Position numbers and translations under genes: made by a program. A DNA stretch of 64,000 bases from Mycolicibacterium parafortuitum (GTDB lineage: Bacteria > Actinomycetota > Actinomycetes > Mycobacteriales > Mycobacteriaceae). The stretch lies in contig NZ_MVID01000011.1 of the NCBI RefSeq assembly GCF_002086815.1, positions 100,058 to 164,057 on the forward strand. Reading direction: 5' to 3'. The notes beneath the pieces are model-generated. The model saw nothing but the letters and a program-made list of their open reading frames with translations, made no database searches and was not told the DNA's origin. Below, piece after piece: positions 28,461-41,595 of this stretch (position 1 is its first letter; every line of letters starts with the position of its first letter).

Positions 28461-30808
28461 AGTTCCGCGCCGACGAGATCGCGGCGTATTCGGCGGTGGG
28501 GGACACCCTGGTGCTGGCGTCGGTGTCGTCGCCGGCCGAGGAAGCCCTACTCGCCGACTGGCTCGCCGAGCAGCGCACCGCCCATCCCGAGTCGAAGATC
28601 GAAGTCCTCAAACTGCCCGCCGACGACGATCCGCCCCCGGCGGTGCTGGCACAGCTCGTCGAACTGCTCCAAGCCGACGACGACCGCTCGGTCGTCCCGG
28701 TCCGGGTGTTCTGGGTGCCGGGCGGCCTGCCCACCCGGTCCAAGGTGGTCGCGCTGCTCTCCGGCCGTGACACCTACTGTCCGCCGAAGGCCATTCAGCA
28801 CAGCATCCTCAAACGGGACCCGTCCCGGGCACGCGTCGTCGCGGGCGAACCCGCGAAGGTGTCCGAGCTGCACGAACGGTGGAAGGACACCACCGTCGCC
28901 GAAAACCCCAGGGAATTCGCCCGATTCGTGCTGCGCCGGGCGATCCTGGCCATCGAGCGCGTCGAGCTGCGGCTGCTGGGTCCCGAATACAAATCCCCTC
29001 AGCTGATCAAACCGGAGGTGCTGTCCTCGGCGCGGTTCCGCGAAGGCCTGGAGAAGATCCCGGACGCCACGGTCGAGCAGGCCGGCGAGATGCTCGACGA
29101 ACTGTCCACCGGGTGGAGCCGGTTCTCGGTCGACCTGATCCCGTCGTTGGGCCGGGCCATCTTCAGCCGCGGTTTCGATCCCAACATCGACTACGACCGC
29201 GCCGAGATCGAATCGATGCGCCAGGCGTTGGAGACGCATCCGGCGGTGCTGCTGTTCTCGCACCGGTCCTATCTCGACGGGGTGATCGTGCCCGTCGCGA
29301 TGCAGGAGAACCGGCTGCCGCCGGTGCACACCTTCGCCGGGATCAACCTGTCGTTCGGCTTCATGGGTCCGCTGATGCGCCGCTCCGGCGTCATCTTCCT
29401 GCGCCGCACACTCGACGACCCGCTGTACAAGTTCGTGCTGCGCCAGTTCGTCGGCTACATAGTCGAGAAGCGGTTCAACCTGTCCTGGGCGATCGAGGGC
29501 ACCCGGTCGCGGACCGGAAAGATGTTGCCGCCCAAGCTCGGTCTGCTCGCCTACGTCGCCGACGCCTACCTGGACGGACGCAGCGACGACATCCTGCTGC
29601 AGCCGGTGTCGATCAGTTTCGACCAACTGCACGAGACGGCCGAGTACGCGCGGTATGCCCGCGGCGGGGAGAAGACCCCCGAGGGGCTCTCGTGGCTGGT
29701 GAATTACATCAAGGCGCAGGGCGAACGTAACTACGGCAAGATCTACGTCCGTTTCCCCGAAGCCGTGTCGATGCGCGAATACCTCGGCGAGCCGCACGGT
29801 CCGATGAGCACCGATGAGGCCGCCAAACGCCTCGCGATGCAGAAGATGGCGTTCGCGGTGGCCTGGCGGATCCTGCAGGTCACGCCGGTCAACGCGACCG
29901 CTCTGGTGTCGGCGCTGCTGCTGAGTACCCGCGGCATCGCGCTGACCCTCGACCAGTTGCACCACACCCTGCAGGATTCGCTGGACTACCTTGAGCGCAA
30001 ACAGGTTCCGATGACCAACAGCGCGCTGCGGCTGCGCACCCCGGACGGGGTCCAGGCCGCGCTCGACGCGTTGTCGGGCGGGCATCCGGTCACGCGCACC
30101 GACAGCGGCCGTGTCCCGGTGTGGAACATCGCGCCGGAAGACGAGCTGCAGGCCGCGTTCTACCGCAACTCGCTGATCGACGCGTTCCTGGAGACCTCAC
30201 TGGTCGAGTTGGCCCTCGCCTACGCCGCGCGCACCGAGACCGACCGGCTGGACGCGTTCTGGACCCAGGTGATGCGCCTGCGGGATCTGCTGAAGTTCGA
30301 GTTCTACTTCGCCGATTCCGCCGCCTACCGCGAGCACGTGGCCGAGGAGATGTCGTGGCATCCCGACTGGGAGGGTGCGGTCGAGGAGGGCGGTGAGCGC
30401 ATCGACGCGCTGCTGGCCGAGAAACGGCCCGCGATCGCCGGGCCGCTACTGCGGCCGTTCTTCGAGGCCTACCAGATCGTCGCCGACGCGCTGATCGACG
30501 CACCTGCCGAGATCTCCGAGAAGGATCTGACCGCCAAGGCGCTCGGTCTCGGCAGGCAGTACCTGGCGCAGGGGCGGGTGCAGAGCACCGAATCGGTGTC
30601 GGCGCTGCTGTTCACGACGGCCCGTCAGGTCGCCGCGGACCAGCATCTGCTCGAACCCGCCGCCGACCTGGCCGATCGGCGGCGAGCCTTCCGGACCGAG
30701 CTGCGCGGCATCCTCAAGGACATGAACACCGTCGACCGCTGCGCCCGCAGGCAGTTCTTCGCGCGTGAGCGCAGCCGGTGGCAACTACGCAACGACCCTG
30801 TGTCGTAG
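28457..30808 (+). CDS. plsB: Glycerol-3-phosphate acyltransferase PlsB
   Basis: This 783-residue enzyme performs the first acylation in phospholipid and triacylglycerol synthesis. Motif I is HRSYLD (His269, Asp274), followed by GVIFLRR and [11 protein letters not shown], the glycerol-3-phosphate binding blocks of the PlsB family. The length agrees with Rv2482c. ATGA overlap with plsC completes a three-gene unit: PlsB, HAD-PlsC and WS/DGAT. Confidence 0.96.
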   Translation: MKFRADEIAAYSAVGDTLVLASVSSPAEEALLADWLAEQRTAHPESKIEVLKLPADDDPPPAVLAQLVELLQADDDRSVVPVRVFWVPGGLPTRSKVVALLSGRDTYCPPKAIQHSILKRDPSRARVVAGEPAKVSELHERWKDTTVAENPREFARFVLRRAILAIERVELRLLGPEYKSPQLIKPEVLSSARFREGLEKIPDATVEQAGEMLDELSTGWSRFSVDLIPSLGRAIFSRGFDPNIDYDRAEIESMRQALETHPAVLLFSHRSYLDGVIVPVAMQENRLPPVHTFAGINLSFGFMGPLMRRSGVIFLRRTLDDPLYKFVLRQFVGYIVEKRFNLSWAIEGTRSRTGKMLPPKLGLLAYVADAYLDGRSDDILLQPVSISFDQLHETAEYARYARGGEKTPEGLSWLVNYIKAQGERNYGKIYVRFPEAVSMREYLGEPHGPMSTDEAAKRLAMQKMAFAVAWRILQVTPVNATALVSALLLSTRGIALTLDQLHHTLQDSLDYLERKQVPMTNSALRLRTPDGVQAALDALSGGHPVTRTDSGRVPVWNIAPEDELQAAFYRNSLIDAFLETSLVELALAYAARTETDRLDAFWTQVMRLRDLLKFEFYFADSAAYREHVAEEMSWHPDWEGAVEEGGERIDALLAEKRPAIAGPLLRPFFEAYQIVADALIDAPAEISEKDLTAKALGLGRQYLAQGRVQSTESVSALLFTTARQVAADQHLLEPAADLADRRRAFRTELRGILKDMNTVDRCARRQFFARERSRWQLRNDPVS

Positions 30809-30827
30809 ATCGCCTTCGACGAGGTCA

Positions 30828-30833
30828 TACGCT
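30828..30833 (+). promoter_or_regulatory. Leaderless -10 of the CopD-CtaG gene
   Basis: TACGCT, 7 nt before the ATG at 30841. No Shine-Dalgarno sequence is visible. Confidence 0.5.
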
Positions 30834-30840
30834 GGGGTGC

Positions 30841-32862
30841 ATGGCTGCCGAGACCTCTGCCGCACCCGTCGGCGCCGCGCGCCGCGCACCGGTGTGGGCC
30901 GTGCTGTACGGGGTCGCGGTCCTCGCGGGTGTGACCGCCGCCGCGCTCGCGGCGCTCTCACTCGCTGACGCGCTGACCGCGACAGGTCTTCCCGATCCCG
31001 GACCGGTGACCACCTACGGGTTGCCGTTCGTCCGCGCGGCGGGGGAGATCGCGGCGGTGACCGCGACCGGCGGGTTACTGCTCGCCGCATTCCTGGTCCC
31101 GCCCCAGCAGAACCAGGTCCTCGACGCCGGCGGCTACCGGTCACTGCGGATGGCCACTGCGGCGTCCGGGATCTGGGCGGTGTGCGCGGTGCTGATGGTG
31201 CCGCTGACGGTCTCCGACGTCAGCGGTCAACCGTTGTCGTCGCGGCTGAGCTTCGCCGACATCTGGGCGGTGGCCGATCTGATCGACATCGCCGGCGCGT
31301 GGCGGTGGACCGCGCTGCTCGCGGTGCTGGTGACGGTGCTGAGCATCCCTGTGCTGCGCTGGTCCTGGACACCCGTGCTGTTCGCCGGGTCGTTGGTGAC
31401 CTTGCTGCCGCTGGTGCTGACCGGGCATTCGTCCTCCGGCGGGGCGCACGACATCGCCACCAACAGCCTGTTGTTCCACCTGATCGCCGGCGCGATCTGG
31501 GCGGGCGGCCTGCTCGCCCTGCTGGCGCACGCGCTGCGCGGCGGTGAGCACGCCGCACTGGCCGCGCGGCGATTCTCGGCGGTCGCGCTGTGGTGCTTCG
31601 GCGCGATGGCGATCAGCGGCCTGATCAACGCGCTGGTCCGGGTCCGGCTGTCCGATCTGCTGACCACCACCTACGGGGCGCTGGTGCTGGCCAAGGCCGC
31701 CGCGCTGATCGCGCTGGGTGTGCTCGGCTGGCAGCAGCGGCGTCGGGGAGTGGCGGCCCTGCAGGCCGATCCGGAGGCCCGCGGCGCGCTGATCCGCCTC
31801 GCGCTCGTCGAAGCGGTGATCTTCGGTCTGACGTTCGGCATCGCGGTCGCCCTCGGCCGCACGCCTCCGCCGGCCCCGCTGAATCCGAACCTGTCCATCC
31901 TCGAAGTCGAGATCGGTTACGACCTGGCCGGCCCGCCGACCCTGGCGCGCCTGCTCTTCGACTGGCGTTTCGACCTGGTGTTCGGGACCGCGGCGATCGT
32001 GTTCGCCGTCCTCTACCTGGCCGGGGTGCGCCGGTTGCGGCGCCGCGGCGACGCCTGGCCGCCCGGGCGGGTGGTGGCCTGGCTGCTGGGCTGCCTGGTG
32101 CTGCTGCTGGCGACGTCGTCGGGATTCGGGCGCTACATGCCCGCGATGTTCAGCATCCACATGATCGCGCACATGATGCTGTCGATGCTGGCGCCGATCC
32201 TGCTGGTGCTCGGTGCCCCGGTGACCCTCGCGCTGCGGGCGCTGCCGACGGCGGGGCGCAACGCCCCGCCGGGGCCACGGGAGTGGCTGCTCGCGGCGCT
32301 GCACTCGCGGTACTCCCGGTTCGTCACCAACCCGTTCGTCGCGACCGCGCTGTTCGTCGTCGGGTTCTACGGCCTGTACTTCAGCGGCCTGTTCGACGCG
32401 GCGGCGGGCAGCCACGCCGCCCACGTCGCGATGAACCTGCACTTCCTGCTCAGCGGCTACCTGTTCTATTGGGTCGTCATCGGCATCGACCCGACCCCGC
32501 GGCCGATACCGCACCTGGTCAAGCTCGGGATGGTGTTCGCGTCGCTGCCGCTGCACGCGTTCTTCGGTGTGGTGCTGATGGGCACCCAGTCGGTGCTCGC
32601 CGAGAGCTTCTACTGCTCGCTGCAACTGCCGTGGAACACCGACCTGCTCGCCGACCAGCGTGTCGGTGGCGGGATCGCCTGGGCGGCCGGCGAGGTGCCG
32701 CTGGTGGTGGTGCTGATCGCGTTGTTCGTGCAGTGGCGCCGCAGCGACGACCGCACGGCCAAACGGCTCGACCGTGCCGCCGACCGCGACGACGATGCCG
32801 ACCTGGCCGCCTACAACAACATGCTGGCCGAGCTGGCGCGCCGGGAGCGCGAGCGGGGCTGA
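30841..32862 (+). CDS. CopD-CtaG fusion: copper / cytochrome oxidase assembly membrane protein
   Basis: This 673-residue polytopic protein has an N-terminal CopD-like half (about 1-370, with LLPLVLTGHSSSGGAHD and HLIAGAIWAGGLL) and a C-terminal CtaG (caa3-type) half (about 375-640). The second half has MFSIHMIAHMMLSMLAPILL and HVAMNLHFLLSGYLFYWVVIG. The His and Met pattern in the membrane helices fits copper handling for cytochrome oxidase. The same fusion exists in M. tuberculosis (Rv0102), but at another locus as far as I recall. It is flanked by the plsB operon and ssb. Confidence 0.9.
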   Translation: MAAETSAAPVGAARRAPVWAVLYGVAVLAGVTAAALAALSLADALTATGLPDPGPVTTYGLPFVRAAGEIAAVTATGGLLLAAFLVPPQQNQVLDAGGYRSLRMATAASGIWAVCAVLMVPLTVSDVSGQPLSSRLSFADIWAVADLIDIAGAWRWTALLAVLVTVLSIPVLRWSWTPVLFAGSLVTLLPLVLTGHSSSGGAHDIATNSLLFHLIAGAIWAGGLLALLAHALRGGEHAALAARRFSAVALWCFGAMAISGLINALVRVRLSDLLTTTYGALVLAKAAALIALGVLGWQQRRRGVAALQADPEARGALIRLALVEAVIFGLTFGIAVALGRTPPPAPLNPNLSILEVEIGYDLAGPPTLARLLFDWRFDLVFGTAAIVFAVLYLAGVRRLRRRGDAWPPGRVVAWLLGCLVLLLATSSGFGRYMPAMFSIHMIAHMMLSMLAPILLVLGAPVTLALRALPTAGRNAPPGPREWLLAALHSRYSRFVTNPFVATALFVVGFYGLYFSGLFDAAAGSHAAHVAMNLHFLLSGYLFYWVVIGIDPTPRPIPHLVKLGMVFASLPLHAFFGVVLMGTQSVLAESFYCSLQLPWNTDLLADQRVGGGIAWAAGEVPLVVVLIALFVQWRRSDDRTAKRLDRAADRDDDADLAAYNNMLAELARRERERG

Positions 32863-32904
32863 CCCCGTCATATTTTCAGCTGTTCAGATATTCAGGTGTT
32901 GTGC

Positions 32905-32910
32905 TACCGT
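32905..32910 (+). promoter_or_regulatory. Candidate -10 of ssb
   Basis: TACCGT, about 225 nt before the ssb ATG. It is preceded by TTCAG repeats (in 32877-32895). If used, the transcript has an unusually long leader. Confidence 0.35.
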
Positions 32911-32919
32911 CGTCCGCAC

Positions 32920-33107
32920 GGGCCGGCCTCGCAACCCCGATGCAGCACATCGACGCGATGGCCGGCCCGCGCCGTCGGGTGACCTTTCTCCCCAGATCCG
33001 ATTTCATCCCCAGCCCGGGGTTCCGAGACGTGCGCGCAGCCGTTTCGTGTCGGCGCCGAAGCGCTCAATGGCGGTGTCATCACGGGCCCGGTGCAGTGCC
33101 TGGCCCG
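32920..33107 (+). promoter_or_regulatory. Structured leader upstream of ssb
   Basis: Two inverted repeats: CGGGCCGGCC (32920-32929) with GGCCGGCCCG (32960-32969), perfect over 10 bp; and ACGGGCC (33082-33088) with GGCCCGT (33101-33107). No coding frame is convincing here. The second hairpin ends 27 nt before the ATG. Confidence 0.4.
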
Positions 33108-33134
33108 TCGCCGAAAATCGAGGAAGGCACCGCC

Positions 33135-33644
33135 ATGTTCGAGACACCCATCACCATCGTCGGCAACATCGTCACCGCACCCGACCGCCGCTGGGTCGGG
33201 GACCAGGAGCTGATCAAGTTCCGGGTCGCCAGCAACTCCCGCCGTCGCACCGCCGACGGCACTTGGGAGCCCGGGAACTCGCTGTACGCGACGGTGAACT
33301 GCTGGGGCAATCTGATCACCGGCGTCGGTGCCGGGCTCGGAAAGGGAGATCCGGTGATCGTCGTCGGATACGTCTACACCAGCGAGTACGAGGACCGCGA
33401 CGGCAACCGGCGCTCGTCTCTGGAGATCCGCGCCACCTCGGTCGGGCCGGACCTGGCCCGCTGCATCGTGCGGATCGAGAGCCGCAGGCACCCGCGCCCG
33501 GCGGTGACCGATTCCCCGACCGATTGCCAGGCCGATTCGCCTGCCGACGCGCAGTCCGAACCCGGGGCCCGGGAACCCGCGGCCGAGGGGTCCAGCGCCG
33601 CGACGGGCGACCCCGGGGAGGAGTCGCTGCCGCTGAGTGCGTAG
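33135..33644 (+). CDS. ssb: Single-stranded DNA-binding protein paralogue (SsbB type)
   Basis: This 169-residue protein has one OB fold (about 1-110, MFETPITIVGNIV..FRVASNSRRR..NCWGNL) and an Asp/Ser/Pro-rich disordered tail. The tail ends EESLPLSA and lacks the acidic DDDIPF-like tip that recruits partners in the main bacterial SSB, so this is the second mycobacterial SSB (Rv2478c position). An AGGAAGG RBS lies 7-8 nt before the ATG. Confidence 0.9.
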   Translation: MFETPITIVGNIVTAPDRRWVGDQELIKFRVASNSRRRTADGTWEPGNSLYATVNCWGNLITGVGAGLGKGDPVIVVGYVYTSEYEDRDGNRRSSLEIRATSVGPDLARCIVRIESRRHPRPAVTDSPTDCQADSPADAQSEPGAREPAAEGSSAATGDPGEESLPLSA

Positions 33645-33754
33645 CGGCCACCGCCTTCGATGCGGCCGCGCCTAGGATGGGCCCCGACTATCGCGGAGGT
33701 CCAACGTGGTCCCGGAGAACATGCCCGGGATCGAGAAAGGCGACATCGAAGGCA

Positions 33755-35428
<1,674 letters not shown>

Positions 35429-35540
35429 TCTCGTCGTGCGGACCAGGTAACTCGGCGCGAACGCACGGGGCAAGCACCCAGCCCAGCGCCCGGTTGCAGC
35501 CAACGACGGCCGGTGCGCACGTGGGAGTCAGGAGCGGCGA

Positions 35541-38500
35541 ATGTCGTTGAAGCCAGGCGCGATCAACAACACTGACGGCGCGGTCGGCGCCGAGGTTGTC
35601 GACCGGCTGATACCGGCTTATCTCGCGACCTACCGGGGTCCGCACGGTGACGCACCTGGTGCCGAGGCCGCGGTCACCGGGCCCGTGCGCCGCCTCGGTG
35701 AAGGGCTCGACACCAAGGCTCTGGTCGAGGCCCAGTGCCGGCTGGGCAGCCAACGGCTGGCCGGCGCGACCAACGTCGCCGTCTACCAGGCCGACGACGC
35801 CGCCGGGTTCGGTCCCGCACTGCAGGTCGTCACCGACAACGCGTCGCTGCTGATGGATTCGGTGACGGTGCTATTGCACCGGCTCGGGGTCGCGTACACC
35901 GCGATCATGAACCCGGCATTCCGGGTCCGGCGGGGTGGATCCGGCGACCTGCTCGACATCGCGCCCGCGTCCGACGCGACGTTCAGCGACGGGGTCGCCG
36001 AGACCTGGGTGCACGTGCAGCTGGCGAGTTCGGTGGACCGCCGCGCGCTCGCCGAGGCCGAGGAACTGCTGCCGCGAGTCCTGGCCGACGCCCGCCAGGT
36101 CGCGCTGGATTCCACCGACATGGCCGCCGCGGTGCGCATCCTCGCCGCCGAACTCGACGGCGACACCGGGCGGCGGTTCCCCAGCCCGGACCGCAAGGAC
36201 GTCGCCGCGCTGCTGCGCTGGCTGGCCGATGGGCATTTCGTGCTGCTCGGATACCAGCGCTGCACGGTCCGCGACGGCGTGGCCACCGTCGACACCTCCA
36301 GCAGGCTCGGTGTGCTGCGGTTGCGCCAGGATGTTCTGCCGCAGCTGACCAGCAAGGACGAGCTGCTGGCGCTCGCGCAGGCCACGATCCCGAGCTTCCT
36401 GCGCTACGGCGCGTACCCGCAGATCGTCGTCGTCCGCGAGGAATCCCCGGACGGGGACGGCGCCGCGATCGAGCACCGGTTCGTCGGGTTGTTCACCGTC
36501 GCCGCGATGAACGCCAACGTGCTGGAGATCCCGCTGGTGTCGCGGCGCGTCAACGACGCGCTGGCGATGGCGCACCGCGACCCGAGCCATCCTGGGCAGC
36601 TGCTGCTCGACATCATCCAGACCATCCCGCGCTCGGAACTGTTCGCGCTCAGCGCCCGCGAGCTGCTGGACATGGCGATGGCGGTGGTGGACCTCGGCTC
36701 CCGCCGTCGCACGCTGCTGTTCATGCGCGCCGACCGGCTCGCGCACTTCGTGTCGTGCCTGGTCTACCTGCCGCGCGACCGCTACACCACCGCGGTGCGC
36801 CTGGAGATGCAGGACATCCTGGTGCGCGAGCTCGGTGGCGTGAGCATCGACTACGCCGCGCGCGTCAGCGAATCACCCTGGGCGGTCGTCCATTTCACCG
36901 TGCGCCTGCCAGAGGGGCTGCGTGAGCAGGACATCGACGTCTCGGACGCCAACGAGTCACGGATCCAGGACCTGCTCACCGAGGCCGCCCGCACCTGGAG
37001 CGACCGCCTGCTCGGTGCGCTGTCCGCGGACGGCCCGATCGACCAGGGCACCGCCGAGCACTACGCCGCCGCGTTCCCGGAGGAGTACAAGCAGGCGGTC
37101 AACCCGGTCCAGGCGCTCACCGACATCGCGATCATCGAAGAGCTTCAAGATGATTCGGTCAAGCTGGTGCTCGCCGACAACGAGGAGACCGACGACACCG
37201 GCGTCTCGAACCTGACCTGGTACCTGGGCGGGCAGTCCGCGTCGCTGAGCCGGCTGCTGCCGATGTTGCAGTCGATGGGTGTGGTGGTGCTCGAAGAGCG
37301 CCCGTACACCGTGTCTCGGGCCGACGGGCTGCCGGTGTGGATCTACCAGTTCAAGGTCTCCCCGCACCGCGGAATCCCGCGCGCTCCGCAGGGACCCGAG
37401 CGCGAGGCCACCGCGCAGCGGTTCGCCGACACCGTCACCGCGATCTGGCACGGCCACGCCGAGATCGACCGCTTCAACGAGCTGGTGCTGCGTGCCGGGC
37501 TGACCTGGCAGCAGGTCGCGGTGCTGCGCGCATACGCCAAATACCTCAAGCAGGGCGGCTTCGCCTACAGCCAGTCCCATATCGAGACGGTGCTCAACGA
37601 CCACGCCGGCACCGCGCGGTCGCTGGTCGCGCTGTTCGAGGCGCTGTTCGGCGCGGGCGGGAATTCCGGCCGGGCCAACACCGACGCCCAGACCGCGGCG
37701 GCCGCCGTCGCCGCCGACATCGACGCGCTGGTCAGCCTCGACACCGACCGGGTGCTGCGCGCGTTCGCGTCGATGATCCAGGCCACCCTGCGCACCAACT
37801 ACTTCGTCACCCGGCCCGAATCAGCTCGTGCCCGAAACGTGTTGTCGTTCAAGCTCAATCCCGAGCTGATCGACGAACTCCCGCTGCCGCGGCCGAAATT
37901 CGAGATCTTCGTGTACTCGCCGCGAGTCGAGGGCGTACACCTGCGGTTCGGCTTCGTGGCCCGCGGCGGGCTGCGGTGGTCGGATCGGCGTGAGGACTTC
38001 CGTACCGAGATCCTCGGCCTGGTCAAGGCGCAGGCGGTCAAGAACGCCGTGATCGTCCCGGTCGGCGCCAAGGGCGGCTTCGTCGTCAAGCGGCCCCCGG
38101 CCGCCACCGGCGATCCGGCCGCCGACCGCGACGCGACCCGGGAAGAGGGCGTGGCGTGCTACCGGCTGTTCATCGCCGGGCTGCTCGACATCACCGACAA
38201 CGTCGACAAGATCACCGGCGAGGTGCTCACGCCGGCCGACGTGGTGCGCCGCGACGGCGACGACGCCTACCTCGTCGTCGCCGCCGACAAGGGCACCGCG
38301 ACGTTCTCCGACATCGCCAACGACGTCGCGAAGTCCTACGGTTTCTGGCTCGGTGACGCGTTCGCCTCCGGCGGGTCGGTCGGCTACGACCACAAGGCGA
38401 TGGGTATCACCGCCAGGGGCGCGTGGGAGTCGGTGAAGCGGCACTTCCGCGAGATGGGCATCGACACCCAGTCCGAGGACTTCACCGTCGTCGGTGTCGG

Positions 38501-40409
38501 CGACATGAGCGGCGACGTGTTCGGCAACGGAATGCTGCTCTCCGAACACATCCGGCTGCTCGCCGCGTTCGACCACCGGCACATCTTCATCGACCCGGAC
38601 CCCGACGCCGCGACCTCGTTCGCCGAGCGCAGGCGGCTGTTCGAACTGCCGCGGTCCAGCTGGGAGGACTACGACAAGTCCCTGATCAGCCCCGGCGGCG
38701 GGGTGTACAGCCGTGAGCAGAAGTCGATCCCGGTCAGCGAGCAGGCGCGCGCCGCGCTCGGCATCGACGACGACGTCACCGAGATGACGCCGCCCGCACT
38801 GATGAAGGCGATCCTGAAGGCGCCGGCCGACCTGCTGTGGAACGGCGGCATCGGGACCTACATCAAGTCCGAGTCCGAGGCCGACGCCGACGTCGGCGAC
38901 CGTGCCAACGATCTGGTTCGGGTGAACGGAAACCAGGTGCGGGCCAAGGTGGTCGGCGAGGGCGGCAACCTCGGGGTGACGTCCTTGGGGCGCACCGAGT
39001 TCGATCTGTGCGGCGGCCGGATCAACACCGACGCGATGGACAACTCCGCGGGCGTGGATTGCTCGGATCACGAGGTCAACATCAAGATCCTGATCGACTC
39101 GCTGGTCACGTCCGGCAAGGTCGACGCCGCCGACCGCACCGAGCTGTTGCTGTCGATGACCGACGAGGTCGGTCGACTGGTGTTGGCGGACAACGAGAGT
39201 CAGAACGACCTGATGGGCACCAGCCGGGCAAACGCGGCCAGCCTGCTCAACGTGCACGCCCGGATGATCAAGGACTTCGTCGAGAACCGCGGCCTCAACC
39301 GGGAATTGGAGGCGCTGCCGTCGGAGAAGGAGATCGTCCGGCGCACCGACGCCGGAATCGGTTTGACGTCACCGGAGTTGGCGACGCTGATGGCGCACGT
39401 GAAGCTCGCGCTCAAAGACGATCTGCTCGCCGGTGAGCTGCCGGACCAGGAGGTTTTCGCCTCGCGGCTGCCCGTCTACTTCCCGACCACGCTGCGGGAC
39501 CAGTTCGGACCCGAGATCCGCGCGCACCAGCTGCGCCGCGAGATCGTCACCACGATGCTCGTCAACGACGTCGTCGACACCGCGGGGATCTCGTTCGCCT
39601 ACCGCGTCACCGAGGACGTCGGTGTGGCCCCGATCGACGCGGTGCGCAGCTTCGCCGCGGGCGACGCGATCTTCGGGTTCGGGCGGGTGTGGCGCCAGAT
39701 CCGCGAGGCGGGCGCCAACGGCGTCTCCGTCGCGGTGACCGACAGGATGACGCTGGATCTTCGCCGCCTGATCGACCGGGCCAGCCGCTGGCTGCTCAAC
39801 TACCGGCCGCAGCCGTTGGCCGTCGGCGCCGAGATCAACCGGTTCGCCGCGAAGGTGGCCGCGCTGACCCCGCGGATGCCGGAGTGGCTGCGCGGCGACG
39901 ACAAGGCGATCGTCGAGAAGGAAGCCCGTGAGTTCAGCGCTCAGGGGGTGCCCGACGAGCTGGCCTACATGGTCGCGACGGGGCTGTACCAGTTCAGCCT
40001 GCTCGACGTGATCGACATCGCCGACATCGTCGACCGCGATCCCGCCGAGGTCGCCGATGCGTACTTCGCGCTGATGGACCACCTGGGCACCGACGGCCTG
40101 CTCACCGCGGTGTCCCGGCTGTCGCGCAACGACCGCTGGCATTCGTTGGCGCGCTTGGCGATTCGTGACGACATCTACGGCTCGCTGCGGGCGCTGTGCT
40201 TCGACGTGCTCGCGGTGGGGGAGCCCGACGAGAACGGCGTCGAGAAGATCGCGGAATGGGAGATGACCAACAGCTCCCGGATCCACCGCGCGCGCCGCAC
40301 GCTGACCGAGCTGTACGAGAGCGGTGAGCACGACCTCGCGACGCTGTCGGTGGCGGCGCGCCAGATTCGCAGCATGACCAGGACGAGCGGAACGGGATCC
40401 AGCGGGTGA
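35541..40409 (+). CDS. gdh: NAD-specific glutamate dehydrogenase, large (about 180 kDa) type
   Basis: This 1,622-residue enzyme oxidises glutamate to 2-oxoglutarate and ammonia. It has a long N-terminal regulatory region with ACT-like segments (about 1-700). The catalytic core (about 700-1200) contains the glutamate-binding KGGFVVK with Lys844, and a helical C-terminal part follows. Size and order match Rv2476c (1,624). In mycobacteria this enzyme is inhibited by unphosphorylated GarA through the PknG pathway. AGGAG lies 6 nt before the ATG. The stop overlaps the next gene's GTG. Confidence 0.97.
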   Translation: MSLKPGAINNTDGAVGAEVVDRLIPAYLATYRGPHGDAPGAEAAVTGPVRRLGEGLDTKALVEAQCRLGSQRLAGATNVAVYQADDAAGFGPALQVVTDNASLLMDSVTVLLHRLGVAYTAIMNPAFRVRRGGSGDLLDIAPASDATFSDGVAETWVHVQLASSVDRRALAEAEELLPRVLADARQVALDSTDMAAAVRILAAELDGDTGRRFPSPDRKDVAALLRWLADGHFVLLGYQRCTVRDGVATVDTSSRLGVLRLRQDVLPQLTSKDELLALAQATIPSFLRYGAYPQIVVVREESPDGDGAAIEHRFVGLFTVAAMNANVLEIPLVSRRVNDALAMAHRDPSHPGQLLLDIIQTIPRSELFALSARELLDMAMAVVDLGSRRRTLLFMRADRLAHFVSCLVYLPRDRYTTAVRLEMQDILVRELGGVSIDYAARVSESPWAVVHFTVRLPEGLREQDIDVSDANESRIQDLLTEAARTWSDRLLGALSADGPIDQGTAEHYAAAFPEEYKQAVNPVQALTDIAIIEELQDDSVKLVLADNEETDDTGVSNLTWYLGGQSASLSRLLPMLQSMGVVVLEERPYTVSRADGLPVWIYQFKVSPHRGIPRAPQGPEREATAQRFADTVTAIWHGHAEIDRFNELVLRAGLTWQQVAVLRAYAKYLKQGGFAYSQSHIETVLNDHAGTARSLVALFEALFGAGGNSGRANTDAQTAAAAVAADIDALVSLDTDRVLRAFASMIQATLRTNYFVTRPESARARNVLSFKLNPELIDELPLPRPKFEIFVYSPRVEGVHLRFGFVARGGLRWSDRREDFRTEILGLVKAQAVKNAVIVPVGAKGGFVVKRPPAATGDPAADRDATREEGVACYRLFIAGLLDITDNVDKITGEVLTPADVVRRDGDDAYLVVAADKGTATFSDIANDVAKSYGFWLGDAFASGGSVGYDHKAMGITARGAWESVKRHFREMGIDTQSEDFTVVGVGDMSGDVFGNGMLLSEHIRLLAAFDHRHIFIDPDPDAATSFAERRRLFELPRSSWEDYDKSLISPGGGVYSREQKSIPVSEQARAALGIDDDVTEMTPPALMKAILKAPADLLWNGGIGTYIKSESEADADVGDRANDLVRVNGNQVRAKVVGEGGNLGVTSLGRTEFDLCGGRINTDAMDNSAGVDCSDHEVNIKILIDSLVTSGKVDAADRTELLLSMTDEVGRLVLADNESQNDLMGTSRANAASLLNVHARMIKDFVENRGLNRELEALPSEKEIVRRTDAGIGLTSPELATLMAHVKLALKDDLLAGELPDQEVFASRLPVYFPTTLRDQFGPEIRAHQLRREIVTTMLVNDVVDTAGISFAYRVTEDVGVAPIDAVRSFAAGDAIFGFGRVWRQIREAGANGVSVAVTDRMTLDLRRLIDRASRWLLNYRPQPLAVGAEINRFAAKVAALTPRMPEWLRGDDKAIVEKEAREFSAQGVPDELAYMVATGLYQFSLLDVIDIADIVDRDPAEVADAYFALMDHLGTDGLLTAVSRLSRNDRWHSLARLAIRDDIYGSLRALCFDVLAVGEPDENGVEKIAEWEMTNSSRIHRARRTLTELYESGEHDLATLSVAARQIRSMTRTSGTGSSG

Positions 40410-40822
40410 GCAGTCACGGCTTCACGGCACCGGTGCATGTGCGGTGGTCGGACATCGACATGTACCAGCACATCAACCACGCCACGATGGTGACCATCCT
40501 GGAGGAGGCCCGGATCCCGTTCCTGCGGGAGCCGTTCGGCGACACGATCACCACGATCGGGCTGTTGATCGCCGAGGTGAACATCTCCTACAAGGCTCAG
40601 CTGCGGCTCATCGACTCCCCGCTGCAGGTCACGATGTTCTCCAAGCGGGTCCGGGCGGTCGACTTCACGATCGGCTACGAGGTGCGCTCCGTCGGCGCGC
40701 CGGCCGACTCCAAGCCTGCCGTCCTCGCCGACACCCAGTTGGCGGCGGTGCACATCGAGGAGCAGCGGCTGCAGCGGCTCACCGAGGCGCAGCGCGAATA
40801 CCTGCAGCGCTGGCTGCGGTGA
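40406..40822 (+). CDS. 4HBT hot-dog thioesterase
   Basis: This 138-residue protein starts with the 4-hydroxybenzoyl-CoA thioesterase pattern [25 protein letters not shown], which includes the active-site Asp. It matches Rv2475c. GTGA overlap with gdh on one side and with the next gene on the other shows coupling to glutamate dehydrogenase; the reason is not known. Confidence 0.9.
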   Translation: MSSHGFTAPVHVRWSDIDMYQHINHATMVTILEEARIPFLREPFGDTITTIGLLIAEVNISYKAQLRLIDSPLQVTMFSKRVRAVDFTIGYEVRSVGAPADSKPAVLADTQLAAVHIEEQRLQRLTEAQREYLQRWLR

Positions 40823-41502
40823 CCGAACGCGGACTGTGGCTCGGCCCCGACAACCGGGTCGCCCACCGTGACGACCTCGCGACGTTCGTCGAACGCGCTC
40901 TGCGCCTCGACGACGCGGCGGTGATCCGGCTGCGTGCGCGCCCGAACGGGATGGTCGTGGCCTGGGTGGCGACGGGGTTCGACGTGCTCGCCTGCCGGGT
41001 GGTCGCGGGCCGGCTCGCCCCGGCCGATCTGTCCGCCGGCGCCGACGCGCTGCTGCCCAACCTGCGGGCGATGGCACCCGACGGCCACGTCGACCCCGGT
41101 TTCGCGATGGATTCGGGGTGGCGCGGCGTGCTGCCGCCCGACACCGGGTTCGTCCACCTCGACGACGTCCCGGCCCGCGCGGTGCTCGGTCTCGCGCAGC
41201 GCGGCGCAAGTCTGGCCAAGGAGCATTCCGGTGCCCACGGACCACCCGCGTCGCTGCTGGATCAGGAAGTGCTCGACGTGGCGTCGGCCGACGACAGTGT
41301 CGGCATCCCGATGCGGTGCGTGCTGGCGCTGACCGCGATGGACTTCCTGCCGCAGGCGCCGTCGCGCGACCGGTTCGACCCCGAGGGGGTGAGCCCCGAC
41401 GAGGTGGTGCGGGTGCGCGTGACGCCGACCTGGCTGCGCGTCGACGCGCGGTTCGGCAGCGTGTACCGCCGCCGCGGCGACCCGGCGATCGTGCTGCGCT
41501 GA
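40819..41502 (+). CDS. Conserved protein of the gdh operon, unknown function
   Basis: This 227-residue soluble protein has no signal peptide or membrane segment. It is rich in Ala, Asp and Arg, with the conserved-looking stretches MDSGWRGVLPPDTGFVHLDD and DFLPQAPSRDRF. It occupies the Rv2474c position. GTG at 40819 overlaps the thioesterase stop. No domain is recognised. Confidence 0.85.
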   Translation: MTERGLWLGPDNRVAHRDDLATFVERALRLDDAAVIRLRARPNGMVVAWVATGFDVLACRVVAGRLAPADLSAGADALLPNLRAMAPDGHVDPGFAMDSGWRGVLPPDTGFVHLDDVPARAVLGLAQRGASLAKEHSGAHGPPASLLDQEVLDVASADDSVGIPMRCVLALTAMDFLPQAPSRDRFDPEGVSPDEVVRVRVTPTWLRVDARFGSVYRRRGDPAIVLR

Positions 41503-41504
41503 CG

Positions 41505-41568
41505 TCGCGAGCAGACGCACAATCGAACACTTCGGCGCCAAACCAGGCGAGTTTGTGTCTGCTCGCGA
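41505..41568. terminator. Long inverted repeat between convergent genes
   Basis: TCGCGAGCAGAC (41505-41516) and GTCTGCTCGCGA (41557-41568) are perfect 12-bp arms 40 bases apart. The repeat starts 3 bases after the upstream stop and ends 28 bases before the glbO stop. It probably terminates both transcripts. The GCGAGCAGAC core also appears in other intergenic repeats of this window. Confidence 0.65.
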
Positions 41569-41595
41569 GGGGCCGCAACCCTTACAACGGCGGCG

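Noticed and set aside
31590..33134. Upstream extension of ssb
   Set aside because: It is a shadow of the CopD-CtaG gene; the OB-fold sequence and RBS begin at 33135.
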